Below are positions 19,223-29,221 of a stretch of DNA of 64,000 bases, one piece after another. The translations under genes were made by a program, and so were the position numbers. This stretch comes from Campylobacter anatolicus (GTDB lineage: Bacteria; Campylobacterota; Campylobacteria; Campylobacterales; Campylobacteraceae): positions 542,581 through 606,580 of the forward strand of contig NZ_JAGSSY010000001.1 of assembly GCF_018145655.1 (NCBI RefSeq). The letters run 5' to 3'. The notes under the pieces were generated by a model. That model had not been told where the DNA came from, ran no database searches, and saw only the letters and a program-made list of their open reading frames with translations. How positions within the stretch are numbered: position 1 is the stretch's first letter; each line of letters opens with the position of its first letter.

Positions 19223-20544
19223 TTGCTGACCTTATTTATTATGTTTATTAAATTTTTAATATCTTTGTCTAAAATAGAACGCAGATCGAGTAAAAATGCC
19301 CCATTTTCAATACGTCCAATGACTCTACACGCTCTAAATTTAGCCTCAATTTCTTGTGCATTGCCACCAAATTTAAGAGCAACGCTTGGCAGTGTTTTGT
19401 TCGGTAAAGATCCACCACCTACAAATGTCAAAGTCTGCACAACATCGCAAGGACAAGCGAGATTTGCATTGATATTAGTAGCCAAGCTTGTCAGCTCATC
19501 TACACTTTTATACAGCTGTTTCATTGTCGTAATAAGCTCAAATTCTTTGTTTATATACGCCTTTACACTTTCGCAAAACAAAGAGATGATGACTTTATCG
19601 ACACGTAGCATTCTTAGAAGTTGATTTTTACGCAAACGTGCTATGAATTCGCGTTTGCCAAGTATTATGCCACACTGTACTGAGCCAAAAAGTTTATCAC
19701 CGCTAAAACTCATCAAATTTATACCGTTTTTTAATATTTTAGTTACGTTTGGATCGTCTTTACCAAGCCCAAATGGCAGCTCACCCACATATCCACTACC
19801 AAGATCATAATAACTCATCAAATTTTTCTCACGCCCTAAAGTCGCGATCTGCTCGTCACTAACGCTTTGACTAAAGCCTACGATATCAAAATTTGATCTA
19901 TGAACTTTTAGTAGCATTTTTGTATTTTCATTTATAGCATTTTCGTAATCACTTAGTCGAGTTTTATTTGTCGTACCGACTTCGACTAACTCCGTGCCTG
20001 ACGCACTCATCACATCAGGCACTCTAAAACTTCCACCGATCTCAACGAGCTCACCACGACTTACGATCGTCTCGCCACCTTTTGCAAAGGTATTTAATAC
20101 CAAAAATACAGCACTTGCATTGTTATTTACTATTAAAGCGTCCTCACAGCCAAAAAGTGCCGATAGTAGACGACTCGTGTAATCATAGCGGTTACCACGT
20201 TCGCCAGTTTGTAAGTCGTATTCTAAATTTGAATACGAGCATATGATCTCTTTTGCCCGCTCAAACAATCTCTCGTCGATGACGCTACGTCCTAAGTTTG
20301 TATGCATACAAACGCCAGTTGCATTTATGAGAGATTTTAGCTCACTTTGCTCGTATTTTATGTATTCATCGGTGATTTTTGCGATGATCTCATCTTTACT
20401 TAAAGCAGTTTTGCCACTTTTTAAAAGCTCTCTTTGTTCGTTTAATATCTTATGCGTAATAGCTGTTAAAATAGGCTTTAAAGCACCTTTAAAACACTCT
20501 AAATTTAAAATTTTATCAACCTGAGGAAGCTCTGAAAATTTCAT
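19219..20544 (-). CDS. selA: L-seryl-tRNA(Sec) selenium transferase SelA
   Basis: 441 aa, PLP-dependent, converts seryl-tRNA(Sec) to selenocysteyl-tRNA(Sec) using selenophosphate. The PLP lysine is Lys284 in SFSGDKLFGS. INATGVCMHTNLGRS and YDLQTGERGNRY are typical SelA segments. GGAGAAAAT precedes the ATG. First gene of selA-selB-dsbC-like. The selenophosphate synthetase gene selD and the tRNA gene selC are not in the window. Confidence 0.97.
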   Translation of the reverse strand: MKFSELPQVDKILNLECFKGALKPILTAITHKILNEQRELLKSGKTALSKDEIIAKITDEYIKYEQSELKSLINATGVCMHTNLGRSVIDERLFERAKEIICSYSNLEYDLQTGERGNRYDYTSRLLSALFGCEDALIVNNNASAVFLVLNTFAKGGETIVSRGELVEIGGSFRVPDVMSASGTELVEVGTTNKTRLSDYENAINENTKMLLKVHRSNFDIVGFSQSVSDEQIATLGREKNLMSYYDLGSGYVGELPFGLGKDDPNVTKILKNGINLMSFSGDKLFGSVQCGIILGKREFIARLRKNQLLRMLRVDKVIISLFCESVKAYINKEFELITTMKQLYKSVDELTSLATNINANLACPCDVVQTLTFVGGGSLPNKTLPSVALKFGGNAQEIEAKFRACRVIGRIENGAFLLDLRSILDKDIKNLINIINKVSK

Positions 20545-20640
20545 ATTTTCTCCAAGTAATTTTTTGTTACTTTTGATATTGTAGCATATTATCGCTTGAA
20601 TTGACGATTTAAATTTTATACTTAACTTAACTTTAAACAG

Positions 20641-20646
20641 TATAAT
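20641..20646 (+). promoter_or_regulatory. Probable -10 box for the ferredoxin/fdh-accessory transcript
   Basis: TATAAT 37 bp before the start codon at 20683. No good -35 hexamer, as is common for Campylobacter promoters. Confidence 0.4.
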
Positions 20647-20682
20647 AGTAATATGCCATAAACCATAAATTTAAGGTAAAAA

Positions 20683-22359
20683 ATGAAAGAATTTGGCTTT
20701 TTTAAAGGTGATTTAGATGGCGTTATGCTAAACGAACAGATTACTATAACAGACGATGCAAATGAGTATTTTTTAGTGTCAAACTCACCAAATTTAAAAG
20801 CTGACATCATCGCTCCTGAGATAAATTTCTATCTTAAAAACTCCCTTGATAGTATGCTAAATAGAGCCAAAAATGCACTTATACTTTACGAGGCTCATGC
20901 TAAATGTTTTGATCTATCAAAGTATATAGACTATGAAAAAAAAGTTGGTAAAAACGTTATCATTGTAAGCAATAGTGGACGTCCAGACTTAGTTGAAAAA
21001 TTAAAAAAACAAGAGTATAAAGTCGTTGAGCTAACGCACTTTGAGATAAAATTTATATACGGAGCAGTTGGTGAGTTAACAGCTATAATTTTACGTGAAA
21101 ATGACGAATTTGAGCTTGATTGCGACTTTTTGTTAGTTGAAAATGCACGTGATTATATGCTAAAACAGAGCGGTTGTATTGAAATTTCAAATAAAAACGA
21201 TGATGAGATTTTAAATTTCTTAAACTCACATACACCAGTTTATCCATATAAAAGTTATATCACATACGATTCAAGTATATGCCAATATCACGAGCGTCGT
21301 CACGAGATCTGTGGTCGCTGTGCTGAGGCCTGTCCATCAGTAGCGATACTAAAAGAGAATGAGACAAAGCACCTTGTGTTTTCGCATATAGATTGTGTTA
21401 ATTGTGGCGAATGTGTGAGCGTGTGCCCAAGTGGTTCGATTGATTATGCAATTATGCCACGTTTAGCTTTTGTCGATATTGCAAAGATGTATAAGGGTAA
21501 GATTCCGCTGATCGTATCACGAGATAGTGATATATACGAATTGGATGTAAAACTTCCTGCAAATGTCGTCCCATTTGCGATCGATGGGGCTAAATTTTTA
21601 AGTCAAACGCACCTTATGACGCTACTTCAAGAGAGCGGTGCAAATGTTATTATTTATAGCAATGAACGCTCTAATGGCGTATCGATGGCGAGCGATATAC
21701 TAAACCAAATTTATGAGCTTAAATTTAACCGCCAAGCGATATTTATAGCAAAGGATAAATTAAGCCTTGAAGTTGCTCTTAAAAATGCTGGATTTATAGA
21801 AGGCAGTGAGTTTTCTACGAGCGAATACGCCCTACCAAAACGCGAAGTTTTTGCTAAACGATTAGCGTATTTTATAGGTAATGAAAACTTAGGGACCATC
21901 TATACAGATGAGCCGATACAATACGGATATGTAAGTATAAATCAAGATAGTTGCACGCTTTGCTTAAGTTGCGTTGGTGCATGTAATGTTAATGCTTTAA
22001 TCGCCGATAAAAGCAACAACTCTATCAAATTTAATCCAAGTATTTGCACGGCATGTGGCTACTGTGAATTAAGCTGTGCTGAGAAAAATACAATCGAGCT
22101 AAAAGTTGGTAAAATAGAGCTTGAACCATCGTTTTTTACATATAATAAACTCGCATGTGATGAGCTGTTTAAGTGTATAGAGTGTGGTAAAGAGTTTGCC
22201 ACAAAAAAGGCAGTAGAGAAGATCGCAACACTAATGGCACCACGTTTTTCAGATCAGCCAGAAAAACTAAAGACACTTTACTGCTGTGCTGACTGTAAGC
22301 CAAAGGTGATGATAAGGGCACAAATCGCCGCATCAAAAGATGGTAAATACTATGAGTAA
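20683..22359 (+). CDS. Poly-[4Fe-4S] ferredoxin, Cj1377c-like, formate dehydrogenase-associated
   Basis: 558 aa, soluble. Ferredoxin pairs in the middle (ICGRCAEACP and CVNCGECVSVCP, around residues 208-255) and toward the end (CTLCLSCVGACN and CTACGYCELSCAE). A zinc-finger-like CIECGKEF...CCADC lies at the C-terminus. In C. jejuni Cj1377c lies beside selA, as here. It is followed with an 8-bp overlap by a TorD-type chaperone gene and then fdhA. It may deliver electrons or help assemble formate dehydrogenase; its exact role is not known to me. Confidence 0.85.
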   Translation: MKEFGFFKGDLDGVMLNEQITITDDANEYFLVSNSPNLKADIIAPEINFYLKNSLDSMLNRAKNALILYEAHAKCFDLSKYIDYEKKVGKNVIIVSNSGRPDLVEKLKKQEYKVVELTHFEIKFIYGAVGELTAIILRENDEFELDCDFLLVENARDYMLKQSGCIEISNKNDDEILNFLNSHTPVYPYKSYITYDSSICQYHERRHEICGRCAEACPSVAILKENETKHLVFSHIDCVNCGECVSVCPSGSIDYAIMPRLAFVDIAKMYKGKIPLIVSRDSDIYELDVKLPANVVPFAIDGAKFLSQTHLMTLLQESGANVIIYSNERSNGVSMASDILNQIYELKFNRQAIFIAKDKLSLEVALKNAGFIEGSEFSTSEYALPKREVFAKRLAYFIGNENLGTIYTDEPIQYGYVSINQDSCTLCLSCVGACNVNALIADKSNNSIKFNPSICTACGYCELSCAEKNTIELKVGKIELEPSFFTYNKLACDELFKCIECGKEFATKKAVEKIATLMAPRFSDQPEKLKTLYCCADCKPKVMIRAQIAASKDGKYYE

Positions 22360-23062
22360 AAATATTGATATTTTAAAGGCTAGATCATACTATTATGAGT
22401 TTTTAGCCGAGCCATTTTTTTTCAGCGAAGATGATACGAGATTTAAAAATTGGTATAAGAAACTAGCCCAAATTTCAACTCAACCGCTAAACGAAGAGAG
22501 TGTGGTGGCATTTGAAAATTTGGCTAAATTTAATTTCACTGAGTTTGCAAAGGAGCAAAACTCTGTACTTTTTGATATGAGCTATATCAATGTTCCGCTT
22601 AATGTAAGCTTTTATGAAGAAGGCAGAGATGATGGTGCGGCAAGACTTAGAGTTATAGAAATTTTAAAAAAGAGTGAGTATCGTAGGAATTTTTATAGGT
22701 GTAAAGATAGTGAAGATTTCATCGGTTTTGTATTTTTACTTATGGCGACGTTTTTGCGAGATGAGGCAAATGGTAACGACACCGAGCTAAGCCGCGAGCT
22801 ATTTTCTAGTGTGATAAATGGCTTTGTCGACGAGTTTGCAAGTATGCTTGAAAAGCACAAACAAGCAAATTTATTTAAAAGTATATCAATCATTTTACAA
22901 AGCTTTATCTTGCTTGAGCGATCACTACTTGGTTTAGAGTCGCCAATAAGGGCAGAAAGTACACAAAGTGTAGCGGAAGAGGCACTTCACCGACAACCAT
23001 ATCAAACAAAGATGCCAACTCCAAAATCAAAGCTTCATTGGGAAGAATTTGCCACGATCTAG
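22352..23062 (+). CDS. TorD-family redox enzyme chaperone for FdhA
   Basis: 236 aa from ATG 22352 (8-bp overlap with the ferredoxin gene; a start at 22340 would add four residues). An all-helical, cysteine-poor protein. Features of the TorD/DmsD family are an N-terminal segment ending in YYYEFLAEPFFFSED and a central LNVSFYEEGRDDGAARL region. It also has the family FIGFVFLLMATFLRDE helix. Such proteins bind the Tat signal of molybdoenzymes; the obvious client is FdhA downstream, as with Cj1514c in C. jejuni. Confidence 0.85.
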   Translation: MSKNIDILKARSYYYEFLAEPFFFSEDDTRFKNWYKKLAQISTQPLNEESVVAFENLAKFNFTEFAKEQNSVLFDMSYINVPLNVSFYEEGRDDGAARLRVIEILKKSEYRRNFYRCKDSEDFIGFVFLLMATFLRDEANGNDTELSRELFSSVINGFVDEFASMLEKHKQANLFKSISIILQSFILLERSLLGLESPIRAESTQSVAEEALHRQPYQTKMPTPKSKLHWEEFATI

Positions 23063-23067
23063 AGATA

Positions 23068-23102
23068 AAAGATATAAATTTTTAAAATAAATTTATATCT
23101 TT
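23068..23102 (+). terminator. Hairpin terminator after the chaperone gene
   Basis: A 14-bp perfect stem, AAAGATATAAATTT (23068-23081) and AAATTTATATCTTT (23089-23102), with a 7-nt loop and a short T end. It separates the accessory genes from fdhA. Confidence 0.65.
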
Positions 23103-23336
23103 GCTACTTTAAATCTTAAAATTTTATAAATAATAATATCTAGTTAATAAAAATAAAATTATTATCTAAATTATTATGCTAAATTTGCATATATGTAGAA
23201 ACTGAATATTTCTAGAATATTAAATTTAGGTGCTCAATACATTGAGCTTGGTTTATGTAAAAGGTATATTTTTCTAAATTTGCACTGGAGTAGATATAAA
23301 TATGCAAATTTTACATATTATAGAAAGGTTGTCTTT

Positions 23337-23546
23337 ATGAAAAAAGATCGTAGAGAGTTTCTTAAAAAATCTCTCAAAGTTGGAGCCATAACTGGTGCTG
23401 TCACTGCAACAACACTTGGTGCTTCTGGTTTAAATACCATAAATGAAGTTGATATTAATGGCGTAGTAGTTGGAAAGTCAAATAAAAAAGAGGTGCTATA
23501 CCACAAAACTATATCGTGGGAGCAGTATTATAAAGTCGCTTATTAG
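23337..23546 (+). CDS. Small Tat-signal protein of the fdh region (TIGR02811-like)
   Basis: 69 aa from ATG 23337, with AAAGG upstream; a longer frame from 23280 is rejected. Twin-arginine signal KKDRREFLKKSLKVG, then an alanine/threonine-rich stretch, and a tail ending in the ISWEQYYKVAY segment. This small family is found just upstream of fdhA (Cj1513c in C. jejuni); its function is unknown. Only 9 bp precede the fdhA start, so it is co-transcribed. Confidence 0.85.
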   Translation: MKKDRREFLKKSLKVGAITGAVTATTLGASGLNTINEVDINGVVVGKSNKKEVLYHKTISWEQYYKVAY

Positions 23547-23555
23547 GAGTAAAGT

Positions 23556-26537
23556 ATGAGTGATATAAAAGTTGCAAGGCGATCGTTTTTAAAACTTGCT
23601 GCACTTGGTGCTAGTAGCACTATGGCATTTAGTAATGAAAATGATACGCTTCAAAAAATGAGTGAGCTAAATGGAGCACCAGATCCATATCCGGGTTCAA
23701 AGAGAGTGCGGACTATATGCTCGATTTGTTCAGCAGGTTGTGGTATTGAAGCTGAAGTGCATAATGGTGTTTGGGTTCGCCAAGATATGGCAGTATCTCA
23801 CCCTATATCTCAGGGTAGCCACTGCTGTAAAGGTATCGATCAGATCGATCTAACAAAGAGCAAACAACGCATAAAATATCCTATGAAAAAGGTAAATGGC
23901 AAGTGGGAGCGTATAAGCTGGGAGACGGCGATAAACGAGATCGGCGACAAGATGCTTGAGATACGTAAACAGCACGGCCCAGACTGCGTTGAGTTTTTAG
24001 GTTCGGCTAAATTTAGCAATGAACAATCTTGGTATTTTAGAAAATTTGCAGCATTTTGGGGTAGTAATAATATAGACCACGTTGCACGCATTTGACATAG
24101 TGCATCAGTCGCCGGAGCGGCGAATACTTGGGGTTATGGCGCTATGACAAACCACTTTGGAGATGTGGCTGCAAACTCAAAAGCTATTATGGTCTTTGGA
24201 GCAAATCCAGCCGTTGCAAATCCAGTTGGCGGTATGAAACACTTCTTGCAAGCAAAAGACAGAACTAATGCAAAACTAATCGTCGTTGATCCTATCTTTA
24301 CAAAAACAGCTGCTAGAGCCGACCACTATGTGAGACTTAGACCTGGAACGGATATAGCATTTGTTTATGGTATGTTACATCTTATATTTAAGAATGGTTG
24401 GGAAGATAAAGAATTTATACGAACTCGTGGATACGGCATAGATGAAGAGATTCGTGCAGAAGCTAAGAAGTGGACACCCGAAGAGACTAGCAATGTCACC
24501 GGTGTGCCGGTAGATCAGATCATACAAGTAACAAAGCTATTTGCCACTACTAAACCAGCTTGTATAGCTTGGTCGCTTGGTATCACACAGCACTCAGTTG
24601 GTAGCTCAAATACAAGAATTTTATCTATCCTTCAACTAGTGCTTGGCAATATGGGGAAACCAGGTGGTGGTTGCCAGATTATACGTGGACACGACAACGT
24701 CCAAGGTGCTACAGATATGGGTAATTTAGCTGATACTTTGCCGACATATTATGGGCTTGGCGATAAGGCTTGGAAATACTTCTGCAAAGGCTGGGGTGTC
24801 GATTTTGACGAATTTATAAAGCGCTTTGCAGTATCTACAAAAGAGCCAAAACAAGGTGGAACGCTTGTAAAGGGTACTAAATTTCAAGAGTATTATTACC
24901 ATGATTTTAAAAATCCAGAAGATAGAAATTGGAGAAATGAAAAGGGCTGGTCTCTTGCAAAATGGTGGCAGGGCGTCTTAAAAGAGGAAAAGACATTCTC
25001 AAGTGGAGATCTAAGGGTGCTTTGGGTGCAAGGCACCGGTATAACATCAATGGCACACTTGACTAAAATTCAACAAGCTGTTGATAAGCTAGATTTGTTA
25101 GTTGTAGCTGAACCATTTGTAAATGAAGTCGCAATACTTAGCGATAGAAAAGACGGTGTCTATGTGCTTCCTGTGGCAACACAGTTTGAAAACTCTGGCG
25201 TAGTTGTCGCTACAAATCGCTCAGGTCAATGGAGAAGCAAGGTTGTAGATCCGCTTTATGAGAGTAAGCCAGACCATGAAGTAATGTTTGAATTTGCTAA
25301 AAAATGGGGCTTTTATGAAGAATATACAAAATCTCTTAAAATGAGCATTGTAGATGGCGAATTAAAAGTTGTTAAAGATACTTTTGAGTGGCCAGAAGAC
25401 GCTACACGCGAGATGGCTAGAATGGGTAGAAGCATAGGGCTTACAGGTTGGCAACCAGAGAGACTTAAAAAGCACCAAGAAAATTGGGAAAATTTTGATC
25501 CTGATACGCTTATAGGCATTGGTGGTGATGTTAAGGGCGAGTATTATTCACTTCCGTGGCCTTGTTGGGATGAAAAACACCCCGGCACACCTATCCTTTA
25601 TCGTCCAGATGTACCTTATATAGAGGGTGGTTCAGGTTTTAGAAATCGCTTTGGCTTAGAGCATAACGGCGTTAGCCAGTTAGCTGATGAGAGCGTTAGT
25701 ATTAAAGATGCTAAAGTAAAAGGTGGCTATCCGCAGATCACTAAGGCAAATATAGAACAAGTGCTTGGCATCACACTTAGCGAAGAAGAGAGAGCTAAAA
25801 TTGGCGATGACTGGATGACGGACTATAGTGGTATAATCCTTGCAAAATGTCGCGAGGCTGGTATCGCACCTTATGGTAATGCACGTGCAAGAGCTATCGT
25901 TTGGGAGTTTATAGATCAAATTCCAAAACACAGAGAGCCTATCCATTCGCCACGTTGGGATTTAGTGCAAAAGTATCCAGCTATTGACGATCAAGAGCGT
26001 AACTTCCGCGTTGAAGTTAAATTTAAAGGCGAACAGCAAAAAGAGGATTGGAGTAAAAACTTCCCAATCATCATCAGCTCAATGCGTCTAGTAAATTTAA
26101 GTGGTGCGGGAATGTTAGAGCGAACTAGTAAATATCTATCTGCGATTACGCCTGAAATGTTTGCTTATGTTAATCCTGAGCTTGCTATGAACTACGGTAT
26201 AAATGATCGTGATATGATGTGGATACACGCACCGCAAGGCACGAAAATAAAGGTCAAATGCTATCATAACAGAAGCGTCACACCAGATAGAATTTGTCTG
26301 CCTTATAACTTTGCTGGTATTATGCAAGGTGTGGATATTTCAGCTCGTTATCCAGAAGGAACTAAGCCTTACGTTATCGGTGAGAGCTCAAATACCATAA
26401 CAAACTACGGCTTTGATCCAGTTACGCAAATTTCGGAGTTTAATGCTGGACTTTGTAGGATAGAAAAGGCTGATAACATGGGCTTTAAGACAGAATTTTA
26501 TGATGAATACGGCGAATTTAGCCCAAATAATGGTTAG
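23556..26537 (+). CDS. fdhA: Formate dehydrogenase large subunit FdhA, selenoprotein (Sec180)
   Basis: 993 aa read through one in-frame UGA (24093-24095). Periplasmic Mo/W-bis-MGD enzyme oxidising formate to CO2. Tat signal ARRSFLK at residues 7-13. A [4Fe-4S] cluster site at Cys55-x2-Cys58-x3-Cys62 and Cys92 or Cys93. The UGA is in VARI-Sec-HSASVAGAANTWG, exactly where formate dehydrogenases carry selenocysteine before the conserved His. Both sides are in the same frame with uninterrupted homology, and selA, selB and a SECIS-like hairpin are present, so this is not a nonsense mutation. AGGAG lies 6 bp before the start. Confidence 0.97.
24093..24125 (+). promoter_or_regulatory. Selenocysteine UGA and SECIS-like hairpin
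   Basis: UGA at 24093-24095. Starting 13 nt later is TCGCC-GGAGC-GGCGA (24109-24123), a perfect 5-bp GC-rich stem with a 5-nt loop, in the position where SelB binds bacterial SECIS elements. The loop lacks the GU seen in the E. coli element. Confidence 0.7.
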
Positions 26538-26548
26538 GAGATGAAGCA

Positions 26549-27121
26549 ATGGCAAGAATGAAATTTTTTGTAGATACAAATAGATGTATAAGCTGTTTTG
26601 GTTGTCAAGTCGCTTGCTCATCAGCCCACGAAGTCCCGGTTGGCGTCTATCGTCGTAAGGTCATCACGCTAAACGATGGCGTTGAAGGTAAAGAGGTCTC
26701 AACGACTATCGCGTGTCAGCATTGCACAGACGCACCTTGTGAGCAGGTGTGCCCGGTAGATTGTTTTTACATACGTGCAGATGGTATTGTGCTTCATGAT
26801 AAAAGCAAATGTATAGGCTGTGGATATTGTCTATATGCCTGTCCGTTTGGTGCTCCGCAGTTTCCACGTGATGGGGCCTTTGGCATCAAAGGCGAGATGG
26901 ATAAATGCACTATGTGTGCTGGTGGCCCAGAACCTACAAATTCGCACGAAGAGCTTCATTTATACGGACAAAATCGCATAGCAGAAGGTAAAGTGCCTAT
27001 GTGTGCCGCTGTATGTGCCACAAATGCACTTTTAGTTGGCAATGCGGCAGAGGTAGCAAATGTCTATCGCAGACGTATAATGAATAAAAATGCAGTTGCA
27101 AAACAACCATCCTTTTTATAA
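26549..27121 (+). CDS. fdhB: Formate dehydrogenase iron-sulfur subunit FdhB
   Basis: 190 aa. Four ferredoxin-type cluster motifs: CISCFGCQVAC, CQHCTDAPCEQVCPVDC, CIGCGYCLYACPFG, and CTMCAGG with CAAVC near the C-terminus. It passes electrons from FdhA toward a membrane cytochrome b. There is no C-terminal membrane anchor, so an FdhC subunit would be expected, but the next gene is iron permease after a strong terminator. AGGAGATG precedes the start, 11 bp after fdhA. Confidence 0.95.
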   Translation: MARMKFFVDTNRCISCFGCQVACSSAHEVPVGVYRRKVITLNDGVEGKEVSTTIACQHCTDAPCEQVCPVDCFYIRADGIVLHDKSKCIGCGYCLYACPFGAPQFPRDGAFGIKGEMDKCTMCAGGPEPTNSHEELHLYGQNRIAEGKVPMCAAVCATNALLVGNAAEVANVYRRRIMNKNAVAKQPSFL

Positions 27122-27150
27122 AATTTAGGGAGCTTCTGCTCCCTAAATTT
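27121..27150 (+). terminator. Strong intrinsic terminator after fdhB
   Basis: A 13-bp perfect stem (AAATTTAGGGAGC / GCTCCCTAAATTT) with a TTCT loop, starting at the last base of the fdhB stop codon. Confidence 0.8.
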
Positions 27151-27183
27151 CAAATTTCCACATACTTATTAAAATATTTTTTT

Positions 27184-27202
27184 ATGATAATCGTTTTTAT
27201 TT
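27184..27202 (+). promoter_or_regulatory. Probable Fur box before the iron-uptake operon
   Basis: ATGATAATCGTTTTTATTT matches much of the Fur consensus (the TGATAAT half is perfect). It lies 70 bp before the ftr1 start; a possible -10, TATATT, is at 27223. Confidence 0.5.
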
Positions 27203-27271
27203 TAACTAAAGCCAGAATGTGCTATATTCCTCAAAGATATTTTAAAAATAAATTTAATTATAAGGCTATTT

Positions 27272-29221
27272 ATGAAAAGACTTGGTAAAATTTTTATAGC
27301 TCTGCTTATTCCATTTGTTTTATTTGCAAAAAATGAGGACTTCGCTCAAGTTGCAGAGCAGATCAAGATCGCACTTGATAAAGTGGTAACTGAGTATAAA
27401 GCAGGTAACGTAGCTCAGGCAGTAAGCGATACGCAAAATGCTTATTTTGGGCTTTTTGAAGATATTGAAGGTGCGATACGTATAAATTTAGGACAGAAAA
27501 AAGCCTATAAGATGGAAAAGCAGTTTGGTGACATCAGAAAGGCGATAAAAGCAAATGAGCCAGTTGATGGCATACAAACAAGGATTGATAAGCTAAATGC
27601 CGAGATTACTGAAGTTTTGCCAGTGATACTAACAGGGCATAGGCTAGTTGGTGAGTATTCAGACGCACCTACGATGGATACTACAAGCCTTGACACATCT
27701 AGTTTTATTCCACAATGGAAGTTGGTATTTGAAAATATCTCTAAAAATTTAACTGACGCTTTGGCTTATTATGATAACGATAAAAAGGATGAAGCCAGAC
27801 GTGCAATTGAAGACGCCAAGTTTATAAACTACCGAAATACAAAGCTTGAAATAGCCGTTAGACAACACTTAGATAGCGGAAAGAGCCTTGATGCTGATAT
27901 ACAACGTAAGATGAATGAGGCTATAAAAGGCACGAGTAATGGCATAAGCAAGGATGATTTTAAAAACAAACTAAATGAGATAACAAAGCTTGTATATGAC
28001 GCAACTGCAAAGCTTCCAGCCCAGACAGCTAGTATCGCAGTTGTGGATATGAGCGATATTGAAGAAGAGATTAACACATCGACTGATTACTCTCCTGTAG
28101 TTAAAAATATCAATGATAAAACCGTAGCAGCCATCGCACTTTTTGTTAGCGGAGACGCCACAAAAGCTATGGGCGATGTGCAAGATATCTACTTTGATGA
28201 GTTTGAAGCAAGCGGTATGGAGAATAAGGTCGGTGCGATAGACGTAAATTTAAAAACAGCCATTGAAGGCACATTTAGTGCAATAGTAGCTGCCATGAAG
28301 TCAGGTGTAAGTGAGTCTGAGTTAAAAGCACTTGCGGATAAGTTATCATCTCAGCTTAATACCGCACTTGAAAAAACTAGTGCATCAAGCTCACCTTGGG
28401 CGTTGTTTATCTGGGCTTTGACTATTATTTTACGTGAAGGCTTTGAAGCACTCATTATAGTTGCTGCAGTCGTTGCGTATCTAGTTAAAACAGGTAATTT
28501 AGCTAAGATGAATAGAGTCGTTTATAGCTCAGTTGGCGTGGCTATAGTGCTTAGCTTTGTTATGGCATGGCTGATGAATGTTATGTTTGGAGCTGCCGCA
28601 GGACAAAAACGTGAGCTGCTTGAGGGCATAACTATGCTTGTAGCTGTTGCACTACTATTTTATGTTGGCTTTTGGTTACTCTCAAACGCAGGTGCTAAAA
28701 AATGGAGTGGCTATATACAAAGTCAAGTAAATGAATCTCTATCAAACAATTCAGCCACCGCACTTTGGTGGACTGTCTTTTTGGCAGTATTTAGGGAAGG
28801 TGCCGAGACCGTGCTATTTTATCAAGCATTGATATTTGACGCTAAAGACGCAGCAGGATATTCTATGATAGCTGGTGGATTTGTTATTGGTGTCGTCGTT
28901 TTGCTTATAGTTTATTATATATTTAAAATTTTTGCTATCAAGATTCCTATAAAACCATTTTTTATATTTACATCAGCGATTATATTTTATATGTCTATCG
29001 TCTTTGTCGGCAAGGGCGTTATGGAGCTTGTTGAGGGTAAAATTTTTATCCCTACAACGATAAGTGGACTAAACTTCCCTGAGTGGATGGGTAATTGGCT
29101 AGGATTACATCCATACTATGAGAGCCTTGTGCCACAAATTTTAATGATTATAACTCTTGTGGTTGGCATAATTATAATGAAATCAAAACAAAAACAATCT
29201 ATTTTAAAGGAGACAAAATGA
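27272..29221 (+). CDS. FTR1-family high-affinity iron permease (Cj1658-like)
   Basis: 649 aa. Signal peptide, then about 360 residues of periplasmic helical domain (imelysin-like repeats), then seven hydrophobic segments. The two iron-permease motifs are LREGFE (residues 387-392) and FREGAE (507-512), each with the glutamates that handle Fe3+. It imports iron across the inner membrane together with P19, which overlaps its 3' end by 4 bp. In C. jejuni the pair works in iron supply under limitation and is Fur-repressed. The Fur box upstream fits that. Confidence 0.95.
   Translation: MKRLGKIFIALLIPFVLFAKNEDFAQVAEQIKIALDKVVTEYKAGNVAQAVSDTQNAYFGLFEDIEGAIRINLGQKKAYKMEKQFGDIRKAIKANEPVDGIQTRIDKLNAEITEVLPVILTGHRLVGEYSDAPTMDTTSLDTSSFIPQWKLVFENISKNLTDALAYYDNDKKDEARRAIEDAKFINYRNTKLEIAVRQHLDSGKSLDADIQRKMNEAIKGTSNGISKDDFKNKLNEITKLVYDATAKLPAQTASIAVVDMSDIEEEINTSTDYSPVVKNINDKTVAAIALFVSGDATKAMGDVQDIYFDEFEASGMENKVGAIDVNLKTAIEGTFSAIVAAMKSGVSESELKALADKLSSQLNTALEKTSASSSPWALFIWALTIILREGFEALIIVAAVVAYLVKTGNLAKMNRVVYSSVGVAIVLSFVMAWLMNVMFGAAAGQKRELLEGITMLVAVALLFYVGFWLLSNAGAKKWSGYIQSQVNESLSNNSATALWWTVFLAVFREGAETVLFYQALIFDAKDAAGYSMIAGGFVIGVVVLLIVYYIFKIFAIKIPIKPFFIFTSAIIFYMSIVFVGKGVMELVEGKIFIPTTISGLNFPEWMGNWLGLHPYYESLVPQILMIITLVVGIIIMKSKQKQSILKETK

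Noticed and set aside
24093..24095. In-frame TGA splitting fdhA
   Set aside because: It sits at the known selenocysteine position, with selA, selB and a hairpin nearby; treated as Sec, not a mutation.
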